In this document: piece after piece, positions 22,157 to 29,673 of the stretch | How positions within the stretch are numbered: the first letter of the stretch is position 1 | Layout of the letters: each line of letters opens with the position of its first letter | Assembly (NCBI GenBank): GCA_046728975.1 | Contig: JBKPFU010000177.1 | Location: 1-33,949 of the forward strand | Length of the DNA stretch: 33,949 nt | Source: JBKPFU01 sp046728975 | GTDB lineage: Bacteria; Actinomycetota; Thermoleophilia; Gaiellales; Gaiellaceae | Reading direction: 5' to 3' | Made by a program: the position numbers and the translations under genes | The notes under the pieces: model-generated | Databases searched by the model: none | Seen by the model: only the letters and a program-made list of their open reading frames with translations | Told to the model about the DNA's origin: nothing

Positions 22157-24220
22157 ATGAGCGATCTGCCGACCGTGTTCGCGGGGCTGGACCGGCCCGA
22201 GAGATGGGCGCGGCCGCGCGGTCGCGTTCGTCCGGGACGCCTCGAGGCGCCGCTAGCCACGCTCGACGGCGTCGGCCCAGCTTTCCAGAGGAAGCTCGCG
22301 AAGCTGGGGCTCCGGACGATCCGTGACCTGCTCGAGCACCGTCCGCGGACGTACCAGCGGGCGGTAGGGGAGACGCGGATCGCCGATCTGTTCGGCGAGG
22401 ACGAAGCCGTCGTCTCCGGTCAGGTGCGGCGGATCAGCGTGCGACCGACGCGACGGCGGCTGACCGTGGTGAAGGCAACGATCGCCGACGCGAGCGACGA
22501 GATCACCGCCGTCTGGTTCAACCAGCCGTGGCTGGCCGAAAAGCTCGCGCCGGGGACGCGCATCCGGCTCCGTGGTCAGCTGAAGCGAAACGAGTTCCAC
22601 GTCCGTTCGTACGACCTGAACGGCGCCGGTGCGACCGCCGACTTCGCGCCGATCTATCCGGCCAGCGAGGAGGTTCCCTCGCCGCGTCTGCGCGGGCTCG
22701 TCGAACAGGCACTGCCGCTCGCGCGCGGGTTCGACGATCCGCTGCCAGCTGCGCTCAAGGAGCGGCAGTCCCTGCCGCTTCGCGCCGACGCGTTTGTTGC
22801 GTTGCATCGGCCGCGCGACGAAGCGGAAGCGGAGCGGGGGAGGCGCCGGCTCGCCTTCGACGAGTTGCTGCTGCTCCAGGTCGGATTGGCTCGGATCCGG
22901 CGCGGACGCGAAGAGGCGAAGGCCGCGCCGCTCGGGAAGCCGGGCGAGCTCGTCGGGCGCTACCGTGAGGCGCTGCCGTTTCGGCTCACGGCCGACCAGG
23001 AGCGAGCAATCGGAGAGATCGACGCCGATCTCGCGGCGGAGCGGCCGATGCAGCGGTTGCTGCAGGGCGACGTCGGCTCGGGAAAGACGGTCGTCGCGCT
23101 GTACGCGCTCCTGCGCGCCGTCGAGGCGGGGAGACGGGGGGCGTTCATGGCGCCGACCGAGACCCTCGCCGAGCAGCACTTCCTCACGCTCGAGCCGATC
23201 TGCACCGAGCTCGGCGTCCGCGCAGCCCTGCTGACGGGCTCGGTGAAGGCGGCGATCGAGGATGCACAGATCGTCGTCGGCACGCACGCGCTGATCCAGG
23301 AAGGCGTCGATCTTCGAGAGCTCGCAGTGGCCGTGGTGGACGAGCAACATCGTTTTGGCGTCGAGCAACGGCGCGCGCTCGCCGAGGGTCGGACGGCGCA
23401 CGTCCTGCACATGACGGCCACGCCTATCCCGCGCACGCTTGCGCTAACCGTCTACGGTGATTTGGCGGTAACGGAGATCACGAAGCCGCCGGCGAACCGG
23501 AAGCCGATCGTGACCGCCTGGATCACGGCCGAGAAGAGCTCGGAGGCATACACGCGGTTGCGCCGCCACCTCGACGAGGGGCGTCAGGCATACGTCGTCT
23601 GCCCGCTGATCGAGGAGTCGGAGACGTCGCAGGCTCGGGCGGCCGAGGCTGAGGCGGAGCGCCTGCGGCGCGGCGAGCTGCGCGACTATCGCGTTGGGCT
23701 GCTCCACGGCCGCCTCCGGCCGGCCGAGCGGCGCGAGCTGATGGCGAGGTTCAAGGCGCGGGAGCTCGACGTCCTCGTCGCGACCACGGTGATCGAGGTT
23801 GGCGTCGATGTCCCCAACGCGACGATCATGATCGTGCAGGAGGCCGACCGCTTCGGTCTGGCGCAGCTGCACCAGCTCCGTGGGCGGGTGGGGCGCGGGG
23901 CGGAGCAGTCGTACTGCCTGCTCGTCTCGCGCGCGAAGGAGGAGCTGACCGACGCCGCGCGTGCTCGCCTGGAGGCGCTGGTGTCGACGACTGACGGCTT
24001 CGAGCTCGCCGAGGTCGACCTGGAGATCCGCCGGGAGGGCCAGTTGCTCGGGACGCGGCAGTCCGGCTTCTCGGAGTTCAGGTTCACCAGCCTCCGGGCC
24101 GACCGGCCCCTGCTCGAGCGTGCGCGCGAGCTCGCGCCCGAGCTCGTCGACGTGAGCGGGCCGCTCGACGACGAGGTCGAGCGCTTCTTCGCCGCAGCCG
24201 ACCCGGCGGCGCTGGCGTGA
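22157..24220 (+). CDS. recG: ATP-dependent DNA helicase RecG
   Basis: 687-residue helicase that reverses stalled forks and branch-migrates recombination intermediates. The N-terminal third has the helical entry LDGVGPAFQRKLAKLGLRTIRDLLEHRPRTY and the OB-fold wedge domain (ITAVWFNQPWL). The motor has Walker A LLQGDVGSGKT near residue 304, the DEQHRFG box near 394, MTATPIPRTLALT, and QLRGRVGRG near 578. The C-terminus has the TRQSGFSEFR region typical of RecG. Full length for the family. The TGA overlaps the GTG of the HEAT protein. Confidence 0.97.
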   Translation: MSDLPTVFAGLDRPERWARPRGRVRPGRLEAPLATLDGVGPAFQRKLAKLGLRTIRDLLEHRPRTYQRAVGETRIADLFGEDEAVVSGQVRRISVRPTRRRLTVVKATIADASDEITAVWFNQPWLAEKLAPGTRIRLRGQLKRNEFHVRSYDLNGAGATADFAPIYPASEEVPSPRLRGLVEQALPLARGFDDPLPAALKERQSLPLRADAFVALHRPRDEAEAERGRRRLAFDELLLLQVGLARIRRGREEAKAAPLGKPGELVGRYREALPFRLTADQERAIGEIDADLAAERPMQRLLQGDVGSGKTVVALYALLRAVEAGRRGAFMAPTETLAEQHFLTLEPICTELGVRAALLTGSVKAAIEDAQIVVGTHALIQEGVDLRELAVAVVDEQHRFGVEQRRALAEGRTAHVLHMTATPIPRTLALTVYGDLAVTEITKPPANRKPIVTAWITAEKSSEAYTRLRRHLDEGRQAYVVCPLIEESETSQARAAEAEAERLRRGELRDYRVGLLHGRLRPAERRELMARFKARELDVLVATTVIEVGVDVPNATIMIVQEADRFGLAQLHQLRGRVGRGAEQSYCLLVSRAKEELTDAARARLEALVSTTDGFELAEVDLEIRREGQLLGTRQSGFSEFRFTSLRADRPLLERARELAPELVDVSGPLDDEVERFFAAADPAALA

Positions 24221-24774
24221 TCCTCTCGCTGAACCGGCGCCGCCAGCTCCAGGCGCTGGCAGGGGAGGACGACGCGGCGCGCTGGCGCGCCGCGCGGGCG
24301 CTCAGCGGGGCGGGCGGCCGACGCCTACGCGAGCGGCTCGAGCAAATGCTGGCCGAAGAAGACAGTGCTCAGGGGCGCGCAGCCGCCGCCTACGTCCTCG
24401 GCTTCCTCGGCGAGCCGGACGCAGCCGGCGCGCTCGCGCGCGCTCTCGGCGACGTTCACGAGGAAGACGAGGTGCGGGCCTACGCGGCCGAGGCGCTCGG
24501 GCACCTTCTCCAGGGCTCCACGGTGCTTGCGCCCGTCCGGACGCAGATCGCGCGCGGTCTCCGCGACCACTCGCCCGACGTTCGGTTCTGGAGCGCCTTC
24601 GCCGCCGCCGTGCTCGACCTCCGCGAGTCGCGCTGGTTACTCGAGCGGCTCGTCGACGATCCGGCGCGCGTGGACGGGTGGTGGTCGGTCGGCGAAGAGG
24701 CTGAGTGGGCGCTGCGCGTGCTCGCCGGGGAGGAGGATCCGCCGCTGCCCGCGCAGGCCGAGAAGCGAATGTAA
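24217..24774 (+). CDS. HEAT-repeat protein of unknown function
   Basis: 185-residue, all-helical, Ala/Leu/Glu/Arg-rich protein. It has tandem helix pairs typical of HEAT repeats (for example GRAAAAYVLGFLGEPDAAGA and VRAYAAEALGHLL, then VRFWSAFAAAVL). Such proteins are scaffolds for protein contacts; no catalytic residues are visible. GTG 24217 overlaps the recG stop (GTGA), so it is translated with recG. It has no signal peptide. Specific function unknown. Confidence 0.75.
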   Translation: MILSLNRRRQLQALAGEDDAARWRAARALSGAGGRRLRERLEQMLAEEDSAQGRAAAAYVLGFLGEPDAAGALARALGDVHEEDEVRAYAAEALGHLLQGSTVLAPVRTQIARGLRDHSPDVRFWSAFAAAVLDLRESRWLLERLVDDPARVDGWWSVGEEAEWALRVLAGEEDPPLPAQAEKRM

Positions 24775-24777
24775 ACG

Positions 24778-24790
24778 AGGGTCAGACCCT
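24778..24790. repeat. Palindrome agggtcagaccct, copy 3
   Basis: Perfect 6+1+6 palindrome just after the HEAT gene stop, sharing the gggtcagaccc core with the two palindromes upstream of priA. It lies 15 bases before the duplicated rsmD start region. Confidence 0.5.
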
Positions 24791-24805
24791 TGGACGTGGC
24801 TTTCT

Positions 24806-24833
24806 GAGACGTGAGGATCATCGCCGGATCGCG
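24806..24833 (+). repeat. Upstream copy of the duplicated rsmD start
   Basis: Matches 24906-24933 at 26 of 28 positions. Its GTG at 24811 opens a frame reading MRIIAGSRRH, the normal RsmD beginning, then runs into the double-hairpin element and stops at TGA 24892-24894 (27 residues). It looks like the ancestral gene start, disconnected by insertion. Confidence 0.75.
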
Positions 24834-24905
24834 TCGGCACCGCTTGCGGTGCCGACAATCAGGACGTGCAGGCTTCGCCTGCGCGTCCGTCTGAGACGAC
24901 CGGTC
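24834..24905 (+). repeat. Double-hairpin element, copy A (upstream of rsmD)
   Basis: Hairpin 1 has arms gtcggcaccg / cggtgccgac within 24833-24856; hairpin 2 has 12-bp arms 24862-24873 and 24877-24888 (one G-T pair) around TTC. A tail gtctgagacgaccggtc follows. It is bounded on both sides by the 28-bp direct repeat that carries the rsmD start. Confidence 0.8.
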
Positions 24906-24933
24906 GAGACGTGAGGATCATTGCGGGATCGCG
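24906..24933 (+). repeat. Downstream copy of the duplicated rsmD start
   Basis: Second member of the 28-bp direct repeat, exactly 100 bp after the first. It contains GTG 24911, the functional start of rsmD. Confidence 0.75.
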
Positions 24934-25447
24934 AAAGGGCGCGCGGATCTTTGCCCCAAAGGGACAGGACACGCGTCCCACGAGTGACCGTGTCCGCGAA
25001 GCCGCCTTCAACCTGATCGGCCCCATGGTCGACGGCGCGACGGTCCTCGACCTGTTCGCCGGCTCGGGCGCGATGGGGCTCGAGGCGCTCTCGCGCGGCG
25101 CCGCCTCCGCCGTGTTCGTGGAGGCAGATCGCGACGCATACCGGAAGATCGAGCGCAACCTCGACAAGCTGCAGCTGACCGGCGCGACGATCGTCGCCCG
25201 TGATTCCATGCAGGCTCTCGCGGCCGAGGCCGCGGCGGGCAGGCGCTACGATCTGGTGCTGGTCGACCCGCCGTACCGCATGTTTTTTTCCCTGCAAACC
25301 GGGCTCGCCACCTACCTCCCGGCGGTCCTCGCCGACGACGGCGTGCTCGTCGTGGAGACCGCCGCGAAGGAGGAGCCCGACCTCCCGCTACCGAAGCGCA
25401 CCAGCCGGCGCTACGGCTCGGCCCGCCTCACCGTCTTCGAACGATGA
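24911..25447 (+). CDS. rsmD: 16S rRNA m2G966 methyltransferase RsmD
   Basis: 178-residue SAM-dependent enzyme methylating guanine 966 of 16S rRNA. Landmarks: MRIIAGSRKGARIFAPKG at the N-terminus, RPTSDRVREAAFN, motif I VLDLFAGSGAMGLEALSRG near residue 45, EADRDAYRKIERNL, and the catalytic DPPY near 118. An earlier ATG at 24866 lies inside the double-hairpin repeat and would add 15 unrelated residues; GTG 24911 is preferred because it gives the canonical start. A second, truncated copy of this start lies 100 bp upstream. The stop overlaps the coaD ATG (ATGA), the common rsmD-coaD pairing. Confidence 0.95.
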   Translation: MRIIAGSRKGARIFAPKGQDTRPTSDRVREAAFNLIGPMVDGATVLDLFAGSGAMGLEALSRGAASAVFVEADRDAYRKIERNLDKLQLTGATIVARDSMQALAAEAAAGRRYDLVLVDPPYRMFFSLQTGLATYLPAVLADDGVLVVETAAKEEPDLPLPKRTSRRYGSARLTVFER

Positions 25448-25959
25448 TCACCGCCATTTACCCGGGCACCTACGACCCCGTCACGAACGGTCATGTCGAC
25501 GTGATCACGCGCGCGGCCGGCATCTTCGACCGCGTCGTCGTCGGAGTCGTCGGAAACCCGCACCACAAGGCGCCCACCTTCTCGCTCGAGGAACGCGTCG
25601 GCTTCTTGAGGGAAGCGCTCGCAGACCTCGACAACGTCGAGGTCGACGTCTTCTCCGAGCTGGTGGTCGAGTTCGCGCGCAAATGGGACGCGAAGGTGAT
25701 CGTCAAGGGCCTGCGCGTTATCTCCGACTTCGAATGGGAGTTCCAGATGAACCAGCTCAACCGAACCCTCGCGCCCGACGTCGAGACGGTGTACGTGATG
25801 GCGAGCCCGCAGGTGAGCTTCGTTTCCTCGAGCGGCGTGAAGGAGATCGCCGAGTTCGGCGGAAACGTGGACGAGCTGGTCCCGGCGGCGGTGGCCCGCC
25901 GGTTCAAGGAGATGTTCCCCGACGGGAGGCCAGGCACCCCGGAGAACCCTCAGGAATGA
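25444..25959 (+). CDS. coaD: Phosphopantetheine adenylyltransferase
   Basis: 171-residue nucleotidyltransferase making dephospho-CoA from 4'-phosphopantetheine and ATP, the fourth step of coenzyme A synthesis. The N-terminal PGTYDPVTNGHVDVI carries the T/HxGH-type nucleotide-binding motif (NGH at 15-17); VKGLRVISDFEWEFQMNQLN and FVSSSGVKEIA are typical CoaD motifs. Length is normal with a short Pro-rich tail. ATG 25444 overlaps the rsmD stop and its own TGA overlaps the next ATG, so three genes are coupled. Confidence 0.97.
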   Translation: MITAIYPGTYDPVTNGHVDVITRAAGIFDRVVVGVVGNPHHKAPTFSLEERVGFLREALADLDNVEVDVFSELVVEFARKWDAKVIVKGLRVISDFEWEFQMNQLNRTLAPDVETVYVMASPQVSFVSSSGVKEIAEFGGNVDELVPAAVARRFKEMFPDGRPGTPENPQE

Positions 25960-26279
25960 GCACCCTGGAGCAACAGCTACGCAGCGGCGGCGAGGTTCGG
26001 CTCGGACGGCGGGAGGCGCACGACGTCCTTCAGAAGCTTCGTGCCCGAGGAGGGCACAGCGCCACAGCGGATCGGCTCGAAGAACGGCTCGCGCACGGGG
26101 CGGACGAGGTCACGCTCGATCGTCCCGAGGCCGAAAGCCTGCTCGACGAGCTGCGCGCGAGCGGCCGTCGCTGGGTCGGCGGGGCAGGCCGCCCCGCGCC
26201 GCCGATCACGGTCGAGGAGCCCGAAGAGCCGGAGGAGCCGCAGAAGGGCTTCTTCAGCCGGCTCTTCTCGGGGCGGTAA
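25956..26279 (+). CDS. Small helical protein of unknown function
   Basis: 107-residue protein coupled to coaD by an ATGA overlap at 25956. Two similar helical segments are visible: EVRLGRREAHDVLQKLRARG and EVTLDRPEAESLLDELRASG, an internal repeat of about 35 residues. After that comes an acidic Pro/Glu linker and a basic aromatic C-terminal motif, QKGFFSRLFSGR, that could bind membrane or a partner. No known domain recognised. Confidence 0.7.
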   Translation: MSTLEQQLRSGGEVRLGRREAHDVLQKLRARGGHSATADRLEERLAHGADEVTLDRPEAESLLDELRASGRRWVGGAGRPAPPITVEEPEEPEEPQKGFFSRLFSGR

Positions 26280-26319
26280 GGCGCACGGCCCGTTAGTCAG
26301 CGGCCTCCGGCCACCCCTG

Positions 26320-26325
26320 TAAACT
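26320..26325 (+). promoter_or_regulatory. Candidate extended -10 (TGTAAACT) for the coiled-coil gene
   Basis: TAAACT preceded by TG lies ten bases before ATG 26336, within a 56-base gap. There is no Shine-Dalgarno site, so a leaderless or near-leaderless mRNA is likely. Confidence 0.4.
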
Positions 26326-26335
26326 CCCGTTCTTC

Positions 26336-26842
26336 ATGGACGTATTGGTCCTCATCGACAAGCTCGACGACCTCGTGCACAACGCGAAGGCCGTGCCGCT
26401 GACCGACCAGGTTCGGATCGACCGCGAGGAGATCTACGACATCCTCGACCAGATGCGGGCGACCATCCCCGAGGAGATCAAGCAGGCCCGCTGGATCGTC
26501 AAGGAGCGGCAGGAGATGCTCGCGGAAGCCAAGCGGGAATGCGACCGCATTCTCGGCGAAGCCCGTGAGCAGGCCGCGCGTGAGGCCTCGCAGACCGAGA
26601 TCGTGAAGCTCGCCGAGCGCCAGGCGCAGGACATCATCGACGATGCACGGCGCCAGGCCCGCGAGATGCGGCTCGAGATCGAGGATTGGGCCGACGGGAT
26701 CCTGTCCACGCTGGAGATCAACCTGGACAAGTTCCTGACCGCGGTCAGGCGGGGTCGCGAGCGGCTGCACGAGCGCTCGCAGGAGTCGGTCGTCGCCGGC
26801 GTGGCGGCGGACGGCTCCACGAACGAGCAGCCCTACGCGTAA
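26336..26842 (+). CDS. SepIVA/DivIVA-like coiled-coil protein
   Basis: 168-residue protein dominated by a long charged helix (residues about 45-150: IKQARWIVKERQEMLAEAKR...ILGEAREQAAREA...), predicted coiled coil. The N-terminus MDVLVLIDKLDDLVHNAKAVPLTDQVRIDREEIYDILDQMR is the conserved part of the actinobacterial family to which mycobacterial SepIVA belongs. It resembles ATP synthase subunit b only through helix composition and has no membrane segment. In mycobacteria sepIVA lies next to the DUF177 (yceD) gene and rnc-smc; here yceD is two genes downstream, supporting the assignment. Likely role: spatial organisation of division or envelope growth. Confidence 0.75.
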   Translation: MDVLVLIDKLDDLVHNAKAVPLTDQVRIDREEIYDILDQMRATIPEEIKQARWIVKERQEMLAEAKRECDRILGEAREQAAREASQTEIVKLAERQAQDIIDDARRQAREMRLEIEDWADGILSTLEINLDKFLTAVRRGRERLHERSQESVVAGVAADGSTNEQPYA

Positions 26843-26853
26843 GCGTCGCCGGC

Positions 26854-27363
26854 GTGGATACGTTCCTCGCCGTCGCGAGCAAGCGCGACTGGCGCTCGTA
26901 TTCCGACGCGCCCATCCCCGACGAGGTCCTGACCCGAATCCTCGACGCCGGCCGCCTCGCCGGCAGCGCCGTCAATCGCCAGCCGTGGAGGTTCGTCGTC
27001 GTCGAGACGCCGGAGGCCAAGGAGCGGGTCGCCGAGACGGTGTACGCCGGAGACAACGTGCGCGGCGCGGCGGTGGTGATCGCGATCGCGACCGAGGGAG
27101 GCAAGGCCGCTCTCGATGTCGGCCGGGCGATGCAGAACATGTTCCTCGTCGCGTGGAACGACGGCGTCGCCTCGTGCCCGAACGGCATGCCGGACCCGCA
27201 GGCGGCTGCGCAGGTGCTCGGTCTCGACGAGGGCTGGCTGCCGGTCAACATGCCCAGCTTCGGCTATCCCAAGCGGCCGATCGACCCCGAATCGAAGCCG
27301 GCGACGGAATGGAGCGCAGAGGCGAACCGCAAGCCGCTCGACGAGCTTGTGAAGCGACTCTAG
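26854..27363 (+). CDS. Nitroreductase family protein
   Basis: 169-residue flavoprotein of the nitroreductase fold, shorter than most members (about 200). Visible features: ASKRDWRSYSDAPIPDEVLTRILDAGRLAGSAVNRQPWRFVVVE, where R-x-Y/F and NxQPWRF are FMN-contact motifs, a central AMQNMFLVAWNDGVASC helix, and GYPKRP near the C-terminus. Such enzymes use FMN and NAD(P)H to reduce varied substrates; the natural one is not predictable. The GTG start at 26854 follows the upstream stop by 11 bases. FMN supply links it loosely to the riboflavin genes in the window. Confidence 0.85.
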   Translation: MDTFLAVASKRDWRSYSDAPIPDEVLTRILDAGRLAGSAVNRQPWRFVVVETPEAKERVAETVYAGDNVRGAAVVIAIATEGGKAALDVGRAMQNMFLVAWNDGVASCPNGMPDPQAAAQVLGLDEGWLPVNMPSFGYPKRPIDPESKPATEWSAEANRKPLDELVKRL

Positions 27364-27402
27364 GCGCCCTTTTGCGCCACCGAACCGCCGACCAAGCGTT
27401 GC

Positions 27403-27408
27403 TACGCT
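27403..27408 (+). promoter_or_regulatory. Candidate -10 (TACGCT) for yceD
   Basis: TACGCT ends seven bases before the GTG of yceD in a 52-base gap, with no Shine-Dalgarno site. Confidence 0.4.
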
Positions 27409-27415
27409 CGATTGC

Positions 27416-27925
27416 GTGACCACGCTGAATCTCCGCACCATCAGGCTCCGCTCGGGCGAGCAGTTCACGGACGGGCGGGAGGTCCAGCTCGAGCCGCTCG
27501 AGCTCGGCGGCCAGCGCTACCTGCCGGTGCCCGAGAAGGTGCCCGCGGAGCTCTCGATCAGCCGCGCGACGACCGGGACTGTGTTCGAGCTTCGCTTCCG
27601 CACCCGCCTCCACGGGCCCTGCTACCGCTGCCTTGCCGACGCGGCGCTGGGGCTGCCGATCTCGGCGCTCGAATACGAGGCGACGAGCCCCGGGTCCGCA
27701 GACGAGCTGCGGACGCCCTACCTGGTCGACGACAAGCTCGACCTGTCGGCGTGGGCGCGTGACGCGCTCGCACTCGCCCTGCCCGACAAGATCCTCTGCC
27801 GGCCGGACTGCGCCGGGCTGTGCCCGATCTGCGGCAAGGATCTGAACCGCCAGCCGCACACGCACGACGACGAGGAGCTGGACTCGCGCTGGGCGGCGCT
27901 GGCCGAGCTCAGGGACCGGCTCTAG
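27416..27925 (+). CDS. yceD: YceD/DUF177 family protein
   Basis: 169-residue protein of the DUF177 family, linked to 23S rRNA accumulation or ribosome assembly in other bacteria and usually encoded directly before rpmF. The C-terminal half has the zinc-type cysteines: C69/C72 (CYRC) and C128, C132, C136 and C139 in CRPDCAGLCPICG, followed by a His/Asp tail. GTG 27416 is placed by the TACGCT hexamer seven bases upstream. Here a four-gene leftward block separates it from rpmF by 3.2 kb. It overlaps the end of the first of those genes by four bases. Confidence 0.93.
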   Translation: MTTLNLRTIRLRSGEQFTDGREVQLEPLELGGQRYLPVPEKVPAELSISRATTGTVFELRFRTRLHGPCYRCLADAALGLPISALEYEATSPGSADELRTPYLVDDKLDLSAWARDALALALPDKILCRPDCAGLCPICGKDLNRQPHTHDDEELDSRWAALAELRDRL

Positions 27926-28293
27926 TCGTCCCCTCCGCCGTGGTCGGAGCCGCCGCTGCTGCCGCTCCCGCTGTTCCCGCTCCCGCTGCTGTCGCTGCTG
28001 CCGCTGCCACTTCCGCGCCCTGAATTGTCGTCGCGCCCGCGCCCGCGACGATCGCCCCCGCGGTCCTCGACCGTCGTGACCGGCCGCGTCGTCACGCCGC
28101 GCGTCTGCGTCCGCGCCACGGAGCCCCTCTTCCTGCGGGCGCTCTGCGGCGCGATCTCGCTCGGCGCCGGCTGGAGCTTCGTCACGGGCTGCCCGACGGA
28201 GTCGCGCGAGACGAGGTAAGCGGCGTAGCCGATCGAGGCGGCCGAGAGCAGCCCGACGAGGGCGAGCACCGCGATGAAGACCCTTCCCCGCAT
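27922..28293 (-). CDS. Membrane-anchored protein with Gly/Ser/Asp-rich tail
   Basis: 123-residue protein: one N-terminal hydrophobic helix (residues about 4-29, VFIAVLALVGLLSAASIGYAAYLV), a Pro/Gln/Thr/Arg stalk, then about 45 residues of Gly, Ser, Asp and Asn ending in DHGGGDD. It is last in the leftward block behind the kinase, 12 bases after the kinase stop, with TAGGCT nine bases before its ATG. The C-terminal tail is very like that of the protein at the other end of the block (GHGGGGDDD end). No known domain. The anchor suggests an extracellular tail; signal peptide versus anchor is not certain. Confidence 0.65.
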   Translation of the reverse strand: MRGRVFIAVLALVGLLSAASIGYAAYLVSRDSVGQPVTKLQPAPSEIAPQSARRKRGSVARTQTRGVTTRPVTTVEDRGGDRRGRGRDDNSGRGSGSGSSDSSGSGNSGSGSSGGSDHGGGDD

Positions 28294-28305
28294 GCCTGGA
28301 CCAGC

Positions 28306-29673
28306 CTAGCCTCGCGTCGGCAGCCGCACCTCGGCGCGCGTGCCGCCCTCCGGTCGATTCTCCATCGAAGCGCGTCCGCGCCAGCGCCGGGCGAGCGTGT
28401 CCACGATGGCCAGCCCGAGCCCCGTGCCGGCCGGGCCGCCGCGGCCCGCACTTCCGCGCGCGAAGCGCTCGAACAGCTCCGTGTCCTCGCCGGGCGCGAG
28501 GCCGGGCCCCTCGTCGAGGACCGCGATCCAGGCCTCGCGGCCGTTCTGGCCCCAGTCCACCGTCACCGTCGACGGCGACGGCGAGTAGTGCAGGGCGTTC
28601 TCGATCAGGTTGTCGAGCACGATCGCGACGTCGTCCTCGGAGGCCTCGATCGTCGCGTCGCCGTTGCCCGCCAACCGAAGGTTGTGCCCGCGCTGTTCGG
28701 CGCGGGCGGTCCACCGCTCCTGCGCGCGTGAGGCCGAGTCGGCGAGCGAGACGGGGCGTCCGCCCGCCGGCCGCTCGCCCTCGCGCGCGAGCGTGAGCAG
28801 CGACGTGAGCAGGCTCGCAAGCCGCTCGACCTCCTGCTCCGCCGCCTCGAGCTCGGCATCGGCGCCCCCCTGCGCGCGCGCCGCCTCGAGCCGGAGCCGC
28901 AGCCCGGTCAGCGGCGTGCGCAGCTGATGGGAGGCATTCGCGACGAAGTCTCGCTGGGCGGCGAGCACCCGTTCGACGCGGTCGGTCATGTCATTGAAGG
29001 CGACTGCGACCTCCTTCTGCTCCTTCGGCCCGGTCACCTCGGCGCGCGCGCTGAGATCGCCGGCTTCGACGCGCCGCGCCGTCGCGGCGAGCGACCGCAA
29101 TGGGCGTGACAGCGAGCTCGCGAGCAGCCAGGCAAGGCCGAGGCCGATCACCAGCGTGAACCCCCCGATCGCGACCAGCGCGAGGATGCTGTTGCGGATC
29201 CGGCGACCCACCTCGCCGACGTCCTGGGTCACCCGGACGGCACCGACCGTCCGGCTCTCGTTCGTGATCGGCACGGCGGTGTAGAGGAGGTCCTTGCCGA
29301 GGGTGTCGCTGTGGCGCTCGCCCTGCGCCCTGCGGCCGTCGAGCGCGACCCGGATCTCGGGCCTCGATGCATACGAGACGTTGGCCGTGCCCGATCCTGC
29401 GGAGTCGGCCTTCACGCGCCCGCGGCCGTCGACGACGATCACGCGCGCGCCCAGATCCGCAGCCGATTCGCGAGCGAGCTGCCGAAGCCTTCCCGGTTGA
29501 TCCATGCGTCCCGACGCCCCGGCCGCAACGATGAACGCCTGCGACGCGGCGTCGTTCTTCACCTCCGCGCGGATCCGGCGAGCGAGGTTGAACGCGAGCG
29601 GCACCTCGAGGGCCACCAGGACCAGCACGAGCACGTACGCGAAAGCCGCGAGCAGTCGGCCCCGGACCGTCAC
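28306..29673 (-). CDS. Two-component sensor histidine kinase
   Basis: 455-residue membrane kinase of the OmpR-partner class. Layout: TM1 about 7-30, an extracytoplasmic sensor loop of about 130 residues with YTAVPI (dCache/sCache-like size, no clear ligand motif), TM2 about 163-187, HAMP (SLSRPLRSLAATARRVEAGD), HisKA with phospho-acceptor His near 249 in ASHQLRTPLTGL, and an HATPase domain. The HATPase domain has NLIENALHYSP (N box), DEGPGLAPGED (G1) and GTGLGLAIV (G2). GTG 29673 overlaps the response-regulator stop. It likely phosphorylates the adjacent regulator in response to an envelope signal. Confidence 0.95.
   Translation of the reverse strand: MTVRGRLLAAFAYVLVLVLVALEVPLAFNLARRIRAEVKNDAASQAFIVAAGASGRMDQPGRLRQLARESAADLGARVIVVDGRGRVKADSAGSGTANVSYASRPEIRVALDGRRAQGERHSDTLGKDLLYTAVPITNESRTVGAVRVTQDVGEVGRRIRNSILALVAIGGFTLVIGLGLAWLLASSLSRPLRSLAATARRVEAGDLSARAEVTGPKEQKEVAVAFNDMTDRVERVLAAQRDFVANASHQLRTPLTGLRLRLEAARAQGGADAELEAAEQEVERLASLLTSLLTLAREGERPAGGRPVSLADSASRAQERWTARAEQRGHNLRLAGNGDATIEASEDDVAIVLDNLIENALHYSPSPSTVTVDWGQNGREAWIAVLDEGPGLAPGEDTELFERFARGSAGRGGPAGTGLGLAIVDTLARRWRGRASMENRPEGGTRAEVRLPTRG

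Noticed and set aside
24866..24910. ATG 24866 as the rsmD start (15 extra residues)
   Set aside because: The added peptide is encoded by the repeat element and does not resemble any RsmD N-terminus, while GTG 24911 gives the canonical MRIIAGSRKG.
27363..27378. Small hairpin ggcgc-cctttt-gcgcc after the nitroreductase stop as a terminator
   Set aside because: The stem is only five base pairs and no T-run follows; too weak to call.
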